This document shows positions 1-11,995 of a stretch of 64,000 bases of DNA, one piece after another. The translations under genes were made by a program, and so were the position numbers. Within the stretch, counting starts at the first letter, position 1, and every line of letters begins with the position of its first letter. Source of the stretch: Eudromia elegans (lineage: Eukaryota > Chordata > Aves > Tinamiformes > Tinamidae); NCBI GenBank assembly GCA_003342815.1, contig PTEX01000024.1, forward strand, positions 4,973,517-5,037,516, in the 5' to 3' direction. The notes under the pieces were generated by a model. That model had not been told where the DNA came from. It saw only the letters and a program-made list of their open reading frames with translations, and did no database searches.

Positions 1-3000
1 CATCTCCAAAACCTCTCCTCACAGCCCTGCGCCATGCAGGAAGACCTTTCCTGGGACGGCCCCTCCAACCTCCCTTTCTGCCCGTGCACCCTCCGCATCC
101 ATCCTGATGGTGCTGAGATCCAGCAGGTCCGCAGAGCCCCGATCCCGCTCGCGACGCGGTTCCTCTTGAATCCCAGCAGGGCAGCAAGGGAGCGTCACTC
201 GGGGGAGCTGCGTGAGCGCTATCTCCCCGACACTCATATCTGCTGGATTTAAGATCCTAAGGGACACAGCGGAGGCCTCATCACATGAGATGCATCAAAG
301 GGTCCAGGCGAAGTCCCAGCAAAGGCAGCGCAGGGATTGCTGCTGGCTGAGCGGGATGGCGATGGCTTCTCCCTCCCACCGGAGACTCGGAAGGCTCTGT
401 GGTTGGGGAGGAATCAGTTTCATTAAATCACCTTCACCTGGAGGCATGTTGATAACCTGCCTGATACGCAGACCATTGCAGCGAACTAACAAAAGCACCA
501 TGAAGCCGCCAGAACCACCAAGATTTGGGCAGTGGGATTTGTGGGAAGCGCCCGGAAGACCCAGGCTGATCCCAGGAGCGTGGGCAGGACACGTGTGTTC
601 CCAAGCCAGGGCCTGCGTGGAGCAGCCGGATACTCGGAGCCACAAGCTGGGATGGGAAACGGTGGCTGCGCAGGAGCAAGCCCCATCCGTGCTCCCCACG
701 GACCGTCCTCGTGCTTGCCAGCACGGGGACGCCACGGCAGCCGGTGCGGCCTGCAGCACCAGGACGCCGCTCTCATCCGTGGGGGCCACCTGGATTTTTA
801 AGTTTTTCCTGAAAACAGTTGAATCCAGAACCTCAAAACTCCCCTATTGACACTCCAAGAAGGAATGCCAAAACAACAACAGCAAGCAACAAAAAGCCCT
901 TCCCTAAAACGTGTTCCCAAGGCACTTCCAGTTGGGATTTCTCCTCCCCTTGCCCTGACACTGCCCTCCCTTTTCCACGAAAACCTCTCTCTGGGCCAAG
1001 CCAACCAACCCATCTACATCATACATATACCACAGCATACATATACCACACCGTACCCATACCACATGGCTTAGCATGTATCATAGCAGCCAGAGGGGCC
1101 ACATCCGCAGGCCGGGATGCTCCCGCTGCCCTCCAACCCCACTGCCCACCCCGCAGCTCCCATTTGGAGCTCCTTCCCCACCTTGGACACGCATCCTGCC
1201 CCACGCCAAGGGCCCCACGCGAGTCCCTGTAGCCCCCGCCGCAGGACACAGGGCACTTGGCTGCTCCAAGGATGGTGGGGAGGACTTTGGAGCCCCGCAG
1301 GCCTTGGGCGCTGCTCTCACCCCACTCCAAACTTCACCCCCAACCGCGCGAGCCGGCGGTGCTGCCAGCGCTGCAGCTGCAAGCGTCTCCTTGGAGGGGA
1401 CAAATTAGCAAACAAACAAAAGAGCCGGCCCTGGCAGAGAGGTGTCCTCGGGGCTGGAGCCCTGCCGCGCGCGCAGGAACCGCTCCAAAACCCCGTGATG
1501 TCAGTGGAAAATCTCCCAGTTATCTAATGGCTTTCGGATGGGGCCCTCTGAGACCACCCACTATCCGGAGAGCCGCTGCTCCTCCCGGCAGAGCCGGGAA
1601 GCTCCAGCTGCGAGAGCGGCTGCGGAGCCGGCACTCCGGGCAGGCAAAACGCGGCGCTTGCTCCAACGGGTGGGTTCCCTCCACCAGGCCGGGCTGCCCG
1701 ACCCCACAGGCTGCCCGCAGGAAGCCGTGGGGAAGGGGCCAACCCTCCGCACACGTGCCAGCCCCCCGGCAGGAGAAGCGGCAGGTTAACTTGGAGAAGG
1801 ACATCCAGCCAGACGCCCCCGGCTCATCCGCCGCACCGGGGAGCCGCACGTGCCGAAACGCATTCCGCCTGCAACTGCCTATTAACTTTATCAGATGAGC
1901 TATGATGTTTCCGATGATCTTTCCTTCTTCTCCAGAACCGCAGACCTCCAGCTGCCTGCGCGCGCTCCCGGTTAATGCCAGCGCGTGATGGATTTTACGG
2001 CAGCGTGCTGCCTGCAGCGCTGCATCACGGGCTGACAGAGGTGCTCCGCGGGGTGGCAGCAGGGCCTGCCACGCAGGGCACCGTCCTCACACAGGCCGCA
2101 GCCAACCCCGCCGCCGAGAGCCCTCTCCAAACAGCTCCTTTCTGCGCGCTGCAACGGCAGGAATTATTCCTGGAGCGGAGCCCGAGCGAGCTCAAAGCCT
2201 GCACTCGCCCACAACCTTGAGGAGGGAGAGCTGAGCACGAGGAGAGCCCGAGCGCCAAGAGCCGCGCAGCAAAGCACGCTGCCGGGAATGCCCTCGGGAA
2301 GGAAGCATGGATGGATGGATGGATGGATGGATGGATGGATGGATGGATGGATGGATGGATGGATGGGGCTTCCCACCCCAGCCATCTGGGGCCCAGCACC
2401 AAACGTCTCTGTTGTCACCCTTCTTGTCACAGCCGACGTGAGACACCTTGACCCAGGCTGCCCAGATCCGGGCTCCAAGGCAGAGTCCCCGCCTCTCCCC
2501 ATCCTGACAGGGACCACAAGATCCTACTCAGGCCTGTGGATACATCCAAGCAGAACATGCAGGTTCTCACGTCCAGGTCCACTGCACTCAGCTACTGCTC
2601 AGAAACTCATCACGTCTCTCCTACCAGCCCCAGCAGTTAAACGGAGCTCCAAGCCCTCGCAGCAGCGCTCCCTTGCTCGTGGGGTGCCCTCCCAGGCGCC
2701 CGCAGCTCCCCATCCCGCCGCGGCCGGAGGCGGCTCCGCGCTCGGGCGCCGACGCAGAGGTCGCCTCCGCGCAGCAGCGAGGTGGGTAACCCTGGACACA
2801 CGAAGCCCTGCGACAGCCAGCCTGGAAACGGCAGCGCGGGAGAGCCGGGAGACGCAGCCTGCGCCGACGAAGGAGAAGTGCCCACGATCCGTCACGGAGC
2901 TCCAACAGGCACCTCCCGATCGTCTGGCATTTAGAAGCTGTGCCTCCTCTCCAAACTACCAGCACTTCCTACCCGGCAGAAACAAAACCGGAGGCTCCCG

Positions 3001-4042
3001 GCTCCGGGAAGACACCGCTGAGTGACCTCTCAGGAGCTGACTTGCTAGTCTCAGTAGAGCTGAAAATACCAGAGTTCAACGAGCGCTTTGCCTGTACAAA
3101 CACTGCGGGATCAGGCCCGGCATCAGCTGCTTCCACAGCCCTGCAGACATTCGCAGAAGGCCGGGCTCTGCTCTCCACGGCACAAGGATAAACCTGAAGC
3201 AGCCCCACCGTCTTCAACGGCATCGTTTTGCATTTACACCAGTACACTGAACACGAAACAGAGCGCGCCATAAATATTTTAGCTGTTTTTTCAGCTTTGT
3301 TATCCTGTTCAAAGCGGGAAACATGACAAACCTTTGATTGTTTTGCTTAATACCAAACAATAATTCAAAGAGAGACAAACAAGCAACATTAAATGATGCC
3401 TGTGATATACGGAAAGGGCTGATGAATTGGAAGAAGTTGATGAGAACGGCAGGTATCAGCTCTGTGCCTTCCCTTGCCGCCCGCGGGCACCGCACGTCCC
3501 CTCCGTGCTGGTCACGGCACCCATGTGCTGGGTGCACCGTCAGGGCATCTTGGAGTCCCTGCACTCCCAACACACCCCGCTGCCCCCAGAGCGGTGGCCA
3601 CCAGAGTTAAAAACGCTTTAAAAACCCCCCTGTGCATTCCATGATGCTCCAGGTTGCTCTTCCCTGGAGAGCCACCGTGCTGCAGGTCCGCTCCTCCAGC
3701 AAGCGAGCTGGCTCCCCGGGGAGCAGGGACACAGCCCAGCCCGGCCACGTTCACCTGGCCACTTCTGACGGTCCCTGCAGCGCCTGGTGGGGAACCCGGC
3801 CGCCCATGAGCACGCGCCAGGGCTGCCCCGCAGCGGCCCAGCAGCGATTAATCACCGTGCCCGTTTCCTCCGCGGACGAGGCGCTGGAGCGGCACACCTG
3901 CAGCCAGGGCCTGCAGGCCACGCACGCCGAGGACGCCCCGCCTGCACCAGCGCCAAGGCGCTCCCGCAGCGCCGGGAGCCTGGGTGGAGGGGGACGCGGC
4001 CAGGCGGCGAGCCCGCGCAAGCAGGAGCCCCGCGGCGCTCAC
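1..4042 (-). other. PCDH19: PCDH19 intron 3 (partial), no exon recognised
   Basis: This stretch lies downstream of the PCDH19 cytoplasmic exon on the minus strand and runs off the left edge. I looked on the minus strand for the remaining three cytoplasmic exons of the family and recognised none, so they should lie outside the window. The stretch is mostly mixed GC-rich sequence with open frames in all six frames that look like composition artefacts. It contains the ATGG microsatellite at 2306-2365. Calling it intron is inference from gene order. Confidence 0.7.
2306..2365. repeat. (ATGG)n microsatellite
   Basis: About fifteen uninterrupted copies of the tetramer ATGG (CCAT on the other strand). 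The period leaves all frames open, which produces spurious MDGW/SIHP-type reading frames on both strands. It sits in the presumed last-visible intron of PCDH19 and should be length-polymorphic. Confidence 0.97.
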
Positions 4043-7000
4043 CTCCGGCAGCGGCACGCCGTTGATGATGAGGTCGGGCTGCTGGGCGCTCTGCCCCGTG
4101 AACGTGTGGTGGTAGATGTGGTTGGAGCCGGCGTTGCGGCTGTTCTGGCTCTCCACGTTGAGGAAGGTGCTCTCGGAGCGGCGGCAGCCCAGCGGCAGGG
4201 TCTGCTGGTGGTAGTCAAAGTAGTTGAGGGACGACGTGAGCGAGGAGCAGCTCACAACGTTCATTTTATCCGTCTCCTCCACGTCCCGGGGCACCAGGCG
4301 GATATCGTTCTTGCTGATCTTCTTCTTCTTGCTCGATTTCTTCTGATGCCCATAGGAATACTCTGCGATTCTGGGGGACAGAAGCAAAGTGAATAGCTAA
4401 GAGCATCCCAAACTCTGCCTCGCTACATAAACATGAGGAGACCCACAGGGCTTGGCCCCATCTCCACGCAGGCTTCTTACTCATGCACATTACGTCATGC
4501 GCCAGGTCTTGGAGCGCTATATGGTCCTTAGCTTATTTTCATGTATAATGTGCTCAGGTCCAACTCGTAAACTAAAGGCGAGGGAAAATGCCTCTGTGTT
4601 TTGCTAGTGTTTTTAATTGCTGATATTTAGCTACTAGGAATAAAGTCCAGCCTGCAGAAGAGAAAGATGGAGATGTTAAAATCCATGAACTGAAAAGGGT
4701 ACCTGAATTCATTTCCATACGTAATAAGGATTTTAAAAGTGATTTAATTTGGTCTCCGTAATGAAAATTCAAAATGAATAGCGGATTTTTTCCCAGTTCA
4801 TTTTCCATAGCAGTAAATAAAGCAAACCCAGAAGCAGTCCTAGCTGGCAAGCTCTGCTCTATCGCACTCCAAAGGCGGCTTGTTTATTAATGTTTTATCC
4901 AAATTGCTCCTACTTTGACTATCTCCTGATAATACCTGATAACTCCAGCCCTTTTCTCCAGCTATCTCCTCTTCCTCACTCCCCCACTACACCCCCCCTC
5001 CTGCTGGGAAGTGCTTTCGCCTTCCAGAGAGCCACTATGTTTTGCAAAGAGAAATGATCCTTTTTGACCTTTTTCTCACTGCAAGCTTATTTTTCTCCGC
5101 CTTTCTTTCCCTCTTTGCTTCCCACCTGCCAAAAGAATCAACTGATTAAGTGCCTTGTTTGCCTTCTACAAAACACCGGAGGAAGAAAGTTACCATAAAA
5201 CACTACCCCAGAAAATAATAAAAAATAGGCTCGCGCCTCCTGCATTAACTCTCTATGCTCTGCTCCGAGGTGCTGAGGCTCATTTTAGCGTGGGGGCTGC
5301 ACAACCATGATGAGTGTCCCCCAGATGAACACACACATCCACAGGGCTGGGCATGGCAGTACTGCCCAGGGCAACACATTAAATGGTACCACAGAGGGAA
5401 ACCCGCATCTGAAAGTCGTGAGTCTGCACCTCTTCTCATTGTGATAGCAGCATTAAAAAAAAAGAAAAAAGGGGAAAATCCAATAACTGCAACAGAAATA
5501 ATAGGATAAATAAATAACACAGTTTATCTAGAAAAGCAAATATTGGACAAATACTCCTGTTCCAAAAAGCTAATTGCCTGAGCATGAAAATGCCACCCAG
5601 TCGAGCAGCCCTCTCATATAACCTTATGTGCCTCATAAATTAACACATTTTACGAAGACTCTCCAGCAGATGTTGTCGAGACCCTCTAAACCCGGGAAGA
5701 GGCAGGTCCCAACGCGCACACACAGGGCAGGCGGCGCCGGGGGGCCTGGCGACCACGGCCCCCGCTCAGCCCATCTAGTGCTTCTTCTGCTCCGCAGCTG
5801 ACTTCTGCCCAGGAGATTCACACCGACAACAGCCCGCGCGTCCCCTTGAGTGCGCAAATAAATCAGAGGAACGCCGGGATTTCTGTTGTGCCGACAATCT
5901 CTACGCCGCTGACTGGTCTAACAATGCTTGATGAAGCTTTAATTGTTTTGTTTACCTAAATGTTTAAGTTTGGCAATGCGAGATCCCAATTATTTCCCGC
6001 AGGCATTCATTTTGCTGTCCTTTCTCTATTGACCAATTATTTAATTAAACTGCACTCCATTAATCCCTAAGCCACCACACTAAACCCAAAGCGTATACAT
6101 ATGCACGAAGCTGTTAGGGGCATCACCGCGATTTGATTTTTGTACATTCAGACCCGAGTCCCGCTTAATGGGCCGGGCTGGCAAGAAACCCAGTATATTA
6201 GCTCTCACTTAAAGCTAGGCATCCCATAATACCGCCCACAGCAGCCTTTATTTGCAGACGATTTTCTCCCATCAAGCAAAAGGGCTTATAAGCACACTTG
6301 ATGTCGGGGGAAAGAAAAGGGTGGGGGGGTTGTAAAAGCCGAGCTCTCCATCATTATTCCCGTGTAAATAAAACTTTAGGGACTGCGCAGCCTCCCGCGC
6401 TGGAGCGGGGCCACAGGCGAGGCACCGCTTCAAAGGTAGAAGCGAAATTAATTCCCATCCCTGCCCTCCGAAATGCCTCAGTGCTGGAGGAACGGAGAAG
6501 TCATGGCTATTTCACCAGTAACAGGATTAAACCATTTATGAGGCATTGCAGCTGCTCTTTTATGGCATCTGATTGATATTCATGTGTGGTTAGCATTTGT
6601 CTACTAACTTGTGTAACACAGAGAATAGTAAAAGCGAGACAATAATCGCCGCGCTGTTACATATTCAGGGCTCCGCGGCGCGTACGAGCCCGGGGGAGCC
6701 GCGCCGGCCTCCGCCGCAGCGCGCGCCGACCCGCGCACCGGCCGCGCGCCCCGCGGGGGCGCGGGAACGAGGCAAAAGGGGAAAAAAGGAAGAAATAAAA
6801 ATAATTAAAAGCAAATAAATAACGGAAAATGATAAAATGCTGACAGCGCCGCGCGGCTGCACGCCCCGCGGAAAGCGCCGCGCGCGCGGGGAGAGGCGGA
6901 TTTTCCCCCCTCATCCTTCGGGCCCCCCGTCACTTGTCACCGGAGCCGCATCCGCGTCGCCGGGGCACAATGGCTCTTTTGAGAGGGGACACAAGGGCCT

Positions 7001-9628
7001 TAGGGGCGGGGGGGGGGACACGGCGGGGCTCGGCCGCCCCACCGGGACAGACCCACGCGGGAGCGCGCCCCGCTCCGCGGCTTCACCCGCCCCCCGCGGG
7101 AACCGTGAGGGACAAGGGGACCCGCCAGGCACACACACCGGCAAACACAAACACCGGCAGAAATAAATAATGAAATAGAAACGGTTCCTGCTGCTCCCGC
7201 TGCCGAGCACACAAAAATAACGCACGCTGCAACAGATTGCCGAGCCCCAGAACGGAGCCGACGTACGAATCAAGGTGGAATCTTTTTTCCTTCTTATCCT
7301 CAACTATTTTTAAATCTCCTAAGGAAACTGGCTGTGACCTTCGATGTTGTTCCTTAAAGCAAATGTAAGGTTCCCCCTCCTCCTCCACCACCAGCCCCAG
7401 GTGTATGAGGGCAAATGGAAAAGTATCTGCGGCTACAAAAACCAAAGCACACGCTGCCAGAGTACAGAGAAATAAGGACGTTTTTACCTGCAGTTATAGG
7501 TCCTGATTTCCTTGTTATCCCTTTTGCACTTTACTGCCACGAAGATCATGGTGACAAAAAGAATGGCCGCGATAGAGCCCAGGGCGATAATGAAAATCAG
7601 GGACAAGTTAACAGATCCTATGGACTCCTGGGCATCCAGGGCTGGGGAGAGGTAGATCAAAATCAAGGCAGAAGCTGACAGAGAGGTTTTCCCATGGTCA
7701 TGAGCCACCACAATCAGCTCATACGCTGTCTTGGCATTCTCCCCAAAGGCTCTGGTGGTCCTGATCTCTCCATTGACCTGGTCTATCTCAAAAAACCCTC
7801 TGTCCCCTTCGACCATTTCATAGGAAAGTCTGCCATTTTCACCCTCGTCGTAGTCATCCGCCTTGACCACTGTCACTAAGTAGCCAATGCCGGCGTTCCT
7901 GGGGATGTACACTTCAGCAGTGCCGTTGACCAGCGGAGGGGCCGTGATCACGGGCGTGTTGTCATTCACATCCAGGACGATCACCCTGACGGTGGCATTG
8001 CTCTGCAGCGACGGGTTCCCCCCATCCTTTGCCAAGACTTTAAACTCAAAGGCCTTTGTCTGCTCATGATTGAAGGACCTCAGAGCATAGATATCCCCGG
8101 AATTGGGGTTGATGGAGACGTAGGTGAAGACGGGCATGTCCCTCACTTGGGAGGGCACGATCTGATAGGAGACACTGCCATTGAGGCCCAGATCCGGGTC
8201 CCTTGCTGAGACAGACAGAAGGTAGGCCCCAGGGGTGTTGTTCTCCTGCACGATGACCTGGTAATAGGGCTTGGAGAAGTGGGGATGGTTGTCATTCTCA
8301 TCGGTGATCTTCACAGTGAAGGACTTGGTGGCCTGAAGGGAGGGGATGCCGTTGTCCCTGGCCTGGATGGTAAGGTTGTACTGGTCCCTCTGCTCCCGGT
8401 CCAGGCGCCCATCCACCAGGATGGTGGAGAAGCTCTCGTACTCCTGGAGCCGGAAAGGCACGTTGCCCAGGAGCTTGCACTGCACCCGGCCGTTGGCCCC
8501 GGAGTCGCGGTCAGAGACCCGCACCAGGGCAATGACGTACCCCGGCGGGGCGTTCTCGCTCACCTCCACCAGCTCGCTGTTCACGGAGAGCAGGTTAATG
8601 AGGGGAGGGTTGTCGTTGGCATCCTGGACGCTGATGGTCACTTTGCAATGCGCAGGGATGGAGTTAGGCCCCAAGTCCTTGGCCTGCACATCCAGCTCAT
8701 AGACGTGACCTTCCTCGTAGTCGATGGCACCACTGACCGTGATGAGGCCGCTCTGGGGGTCAATCTGGAAAAGCTCCCGGGCCCTCTCAGAGACATAGCT
8801 GTGAAAGGAGTAGAGCACCTGGCCATTGGTGCCCTCATCCGGGTCAGTGGCATTGAGGCGGATAACGGGCGTTCCCGGCGGGGAGTTTTCAGGCACGCTT
8901 ACGGTGTAGGCCGGCTCCTCGAAGAGTGGGTTGTTGTCATTGGAATCGATGACGCGGATGCTGAGCTCCACCGTCCCAAAGTTGGGAGGGTCGCCACCAT
9001 CTAGCGCCGTGATCACGTAGCTGTAGTGGGACTGGGTCTCGCGGTCCAGGCTCTTCTCCACCACCAGTTCAGCAAAGCGGGAGCCATCCCCCCGTGTCTT
9101 GGTCTCCAGCCCAAAGAGGTCGTTGGGCGTGATCTCGTAGCTCTGCACACCAAAGCTGCCCGAGTCTGGGTCGTAGGCGCTCTCCAGAGGCACCCGTGTG
9201 CCGGGGCTGGCCGTCTCCGAGATCTCCAGCTCGATCTGGTCCGTGGGGAAGCTGGGCGCATTGTCATTGAGGTCCTTGATCTCCAGCTTGATCACGCAGA
9301 TCTCCATGGAGCTGGACATCACCTCCAGCGAGATGACACACTTGGGGCTCTGCCGGCACAGCAAGTCCCGGTCGATCTTCTGCTTGGTCACCAGGAGCCC
9401 CGAGCCGGGGCTGATGTCCACCAGGTGGGGGGCCGAGTTGGAGACCACCCGGAAGGCCGTGGGCTGCCGCGAGTCCAGCACGAAGCCGGCGTCCCGCGCG
9501 TCCTTGGCGACGTTGGCGATCACGGTGCCGGCCCGCTGCTCCTCCTCCACCGAGTACTTGAGGTTGATGAGGGCCCCGGCGCCGGCCCACAGCAGGGCGG
9601 CCCCCAGCAGCGCCGCGAGAGCCCCCAT
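4043..9628 (-). CDS. PCDH19: Protocadherin-19 (5' part: extracellular exon and one cytoplasmic exon)
   Basis: Delta-2 protocadherin, a homophilic calcium-dependent adhesion protein of neuronal membranes. Exons: 9628-7488 (2141 bp, ends in phase 2 at AG|GTAAAA) and 4370-4043 (328 bp, after CCCCAG, ends GAG|GTGAGC). The first encodes a signal peptide, a mature start at [15 protein letters not shown], six cadherin repeats with recurring DxNDNxP and DRE/DRD calcium motifs, and a transmembrane helix near residues 675-699 followed by [14 protein letters not shown]. The second encodes the cytoplasmic [17 protein letters not shown] start and ends at GVPLPE, the human exon boundary; its 328 bp equals my recollection of human exon 3. 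The start is ATG 9628, 15 bp from the gap that removes the 5' UTR. The 3' exons lie left of the window. The alternatively spliced 141-bp exon known between these two in human was not recognised. Confidence 0.96.
4371..7487 (-). other. PCDH19: PCDH19 intron between the two visible exons
   Basis: 3.1 kb between the extracellular exon and the cytoplasmic exon. Roughly 4500-6650 is AT-rich, with long stretches lacking obvious repeats (for example 5880-6130 and 6500-6660). That composition contrasts with the GC-rich flanks and would fit conserved intronic regulatory DNA, but this is inference. 6650-7110 is a CpG-rich block. No exon was recognised on the minus strand. Confidence 0.6.
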
Positions 9629-9643
9629 GGCCGCGCCCGCCGA

Positions 9644-10191
9644 NNNNNNNNNNNNNNNNNNNNNNNNNNNNNNNNNNNNNNNNNNNNNNNNNNNNNNNNN
9701 NNNNNNNNNNNNNNNNNNNNNNNNNNNNNNNNNNNNNNNNNNNNNNNNNNNNNNNNNNNNNNNNNNNNNNNNNNNNNNNNNNNNNNNNNNNNNNNNNNNN
9801 NNNNNNNNNNNNNNNNNNNNNNNNNNNNNNNNNNNNNNNNNNNNNNNNNNNNNNNNNNNNNNNNNNNNNNNNNNNNNNNNNNNNNNNNNNNNNNNNNNNN
9901 NNNNNNNNNNNNNNNNNNNNNNNNNNNNNNNNNNNNNNNNNNNNNNNNNNNNNNNNNNNNNNNNNNNNNNNNNNNNNNNNNNNNNNNNNNNNNNNNNNNN
10001 NNNNNNNNNNNNNNNNNNNNNNNNNNNNNNNNNNNNNNNNNNNNNNNNNNNNNNNNNNNNNNNNNNNNNNNNNNNNNNNNNNNNNNNNNNNNNNNNNNNN
10101 NNNNNNNNNNNNNNNNNNNNNNNNNNNNNNNNNNNNNNNNNNNNNNNNNNNNNNNNNNNNNNNNNNNNNNNNNNNNNNNNNNNNNNNNNNN
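9644..10191. other. Assembly gap (548 N) at the PCDH19 5' UTR
   Basis: Run of N starting 15 bp upstream of the PCDH19 start codon. It lies in extremely GC-rich sequence and removes the 5' UTR and probable core promoter. The true size is unknown. Confidence 0.99.
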
Positions 10192-11194
10192 GCGGCACCG
10201 GGAGAGGCGGGCGGTGCGGGGCGGGGGGGGTGTCGGGGGGCGTCCCGCGGCGATCGCTGCGCTGGCCGGGGAAGCGAGCGCGGAGTGTCCGCGGGGCCCG
10301 GGCCCAGCCGTCCCCACCCTGGCCCTGCTGTCCCCCCCGCCGGGCCCTGCTGTCCCCCCCGGCCCTGCCGTTCCCCCGGCGCCGCGCGCGGGCAGCGGGA
10401 GGCGCCGAGGGCTCGGCGCGGAGGAGCCGCGAAGCGCGAACACCCTCCCGGCAGCGGCGGGGCTGGCAGCGGTTGGCGCTCCCTCCTGCAGCGCTGCGCA
10501 GCGGGGAGCGGCGCCGCGGCCCCGGCCCGTCTGACACAAACACAACGCGCGTTCTGCTGCTCCGCGGCTCACGCGCGGCTGCGCCCGGGCGCAGGCGGGA
10601 GGGCCCCGAGCAGGGCCGCGCTGGTACCGCGGCGCTGGTACCGCGGCGCTGCCCCCGGCACGAGCGCGAGTCCGTAGCGCGACAGCGGCGGGAGGCAGCC
10701 CGGCAGCCGGGCCGCGGAGCGGGGGGACGGTGCGGGGGGAGGCGGCCCCGTGCCCGCCCTGGTCCTGGTCCCGGTCCTAGTCCCAGTCCTGGTCCCGGCC
10801 CAGTCCCGTTCTGCATTCCGCTCCAGCCCCAGCCCCGGCCGCGCCGTCGGGCCCCGCCGCTTTGCCAGGCACAACGGCGCCATCTAGCGGCGCGGCGCGG
10901 CGCAGCAGCGCGGGAGCGGAGCCCGGCCCGGGGCCGCGTTCCCGCCCGGCCCGAGGACCCCTCCGTGCCGCGGCACCGCCCAGGCCGGCACGACCCCTGC
11001 TCGGGCAGGGGTCCCTGCCCCGTCCCGGGGGTCACCGGGCACGGCAGGAGAGCGGCGGGGACGGCGCGAGGGGCTGCGAGCTGGTGCCGCTGCTGCCGGG
11101 CCCCTCCCTGCGAAAATTGGTTCTGGTGGCGTGAACTGTGCCCGCACGGGACTGGCGGAGGGCTCGTAAACAAAGGGCAATCAGAAACAGGGCG
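10192..11194. promoter_or_regulatory. CpG-rich region upstream of PCDH19
   Basis: About 1 kb of very GC- and CpG-rich DNA directly upstream of the PCDH19 gap. It includes short G- and C-runs, a direct duplication around 10619-10650 (GGTACCGCGGCGCT) and a short 'GGTCCTGGTCCC'-like repeat at 10758-10805. It is best read as the remaining half of the PCDH19 CpG island. Long open frames here are compositional. Promoter function is inferred. Confidence 0.55.
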
Positions 11195-11995
11195 AGGCGT
11201 TTATGGGGTCCTGCAGGGATCTGGGTTAGGTCTGCCCTCGTTTAATACCCTCATTAATGACCTGGAAAGAGGGAGTAAACTGCACATTAAAGAATTTGGC
11301 AGATGATGCTATGCTGGGAGGTGCTGTGAGCTCCGGCAAGCAGAGAAAATTAACACAGAGGGGCCTAGCGAGATTAGAAACATGGGCACGAAATGGCAAA
11401 ATGCTGCGTGCCTTGGACAAGTGCAAGGGACTGTGTCCGGGCGGTGCGTGCAAGGGCCAAGAGGGGAGCGAAGGTGGTAGGTGAGAGCACAGAGCAAGGG
11501 AAGAGCCCTGCAGGGCCAAAGGGACCCTGCAGGGAGACACGAGGAGTTTGGGATTGGGTGGGAAGAGCGTCTGGAGCTGCAGGAGGCAGCGCGGGCAGCC
11601 CAGGTGCGGCCGGGCTCCCTTTGCACAGACAAAGTGCCAGCAGTTCAGGGGGAAGCGGCACAAGCGATCAAAGACTCGGGGAGGCTGATTTCTGAAGGAA
11701 GATTAAAAGGCTTAAATACATATATTGCTTGGCTGAGAGCTATCCATGGGGAGAGAAAATAAGAGCCTTGCAGGTCTGGTTGGTGTAAATAGAGAAGGAG
11801 GGAAAGAATTATTTAATACAGTACAAGGGGCATCACCAGAAGGGATGACAGGAAATGAAGAAATGGAACATTTAGGTTGAATGTCACTGGGGAAAAAAAA
11901 CCTCTGCTGACAGTGAAAATTATGAAGCTGTGGCGTGGTTCCCTGGAGGGAAAAAGTTCCGTGGCTGGAGATATTTAAAACCAGACGGGATCGGA
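11195..11995 (+). mobile_element. Degraded CR1-type LINE fragment
   Basis: Plus-strand sequence resembling the central and 3' part of a CR1 LINE. 'CTCATTAATGACCTGG' and the following 'TTTGGCAGATGATGC' correspond to the conserved reverse-transcriptase stretch that also appears in the younger copy at 46.6 kb (LFINDLDEG ... FADDTKLGG). Near 11935-11985, 'GTTCCCTGGAGG' followed by 'GGAGATATTTAAAACCAGA' matches CR1 3' coding sequence. Frames are broken by many stops and indels, so this is an old copy. Both ends are approximate. Confidence 0.72.

Noticed and set aside
2288-3025. A 245-codon plus-strand frame over the ATGG microsatellite.
   Set aside because: Repeat-driven opening (MDGW repeats) followed by low-complexity sequence in the PCDH19 intron.
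7484-11173. A minus-strand frame of over 1200 codons running from PCDH19 exon 1 upstream through the gap.
   Set aside because: The part beyond 9628 crosses N and GC-rich DNA with no protein character. ATG 9628 is followed by a signal peptide and the conserved mature start.
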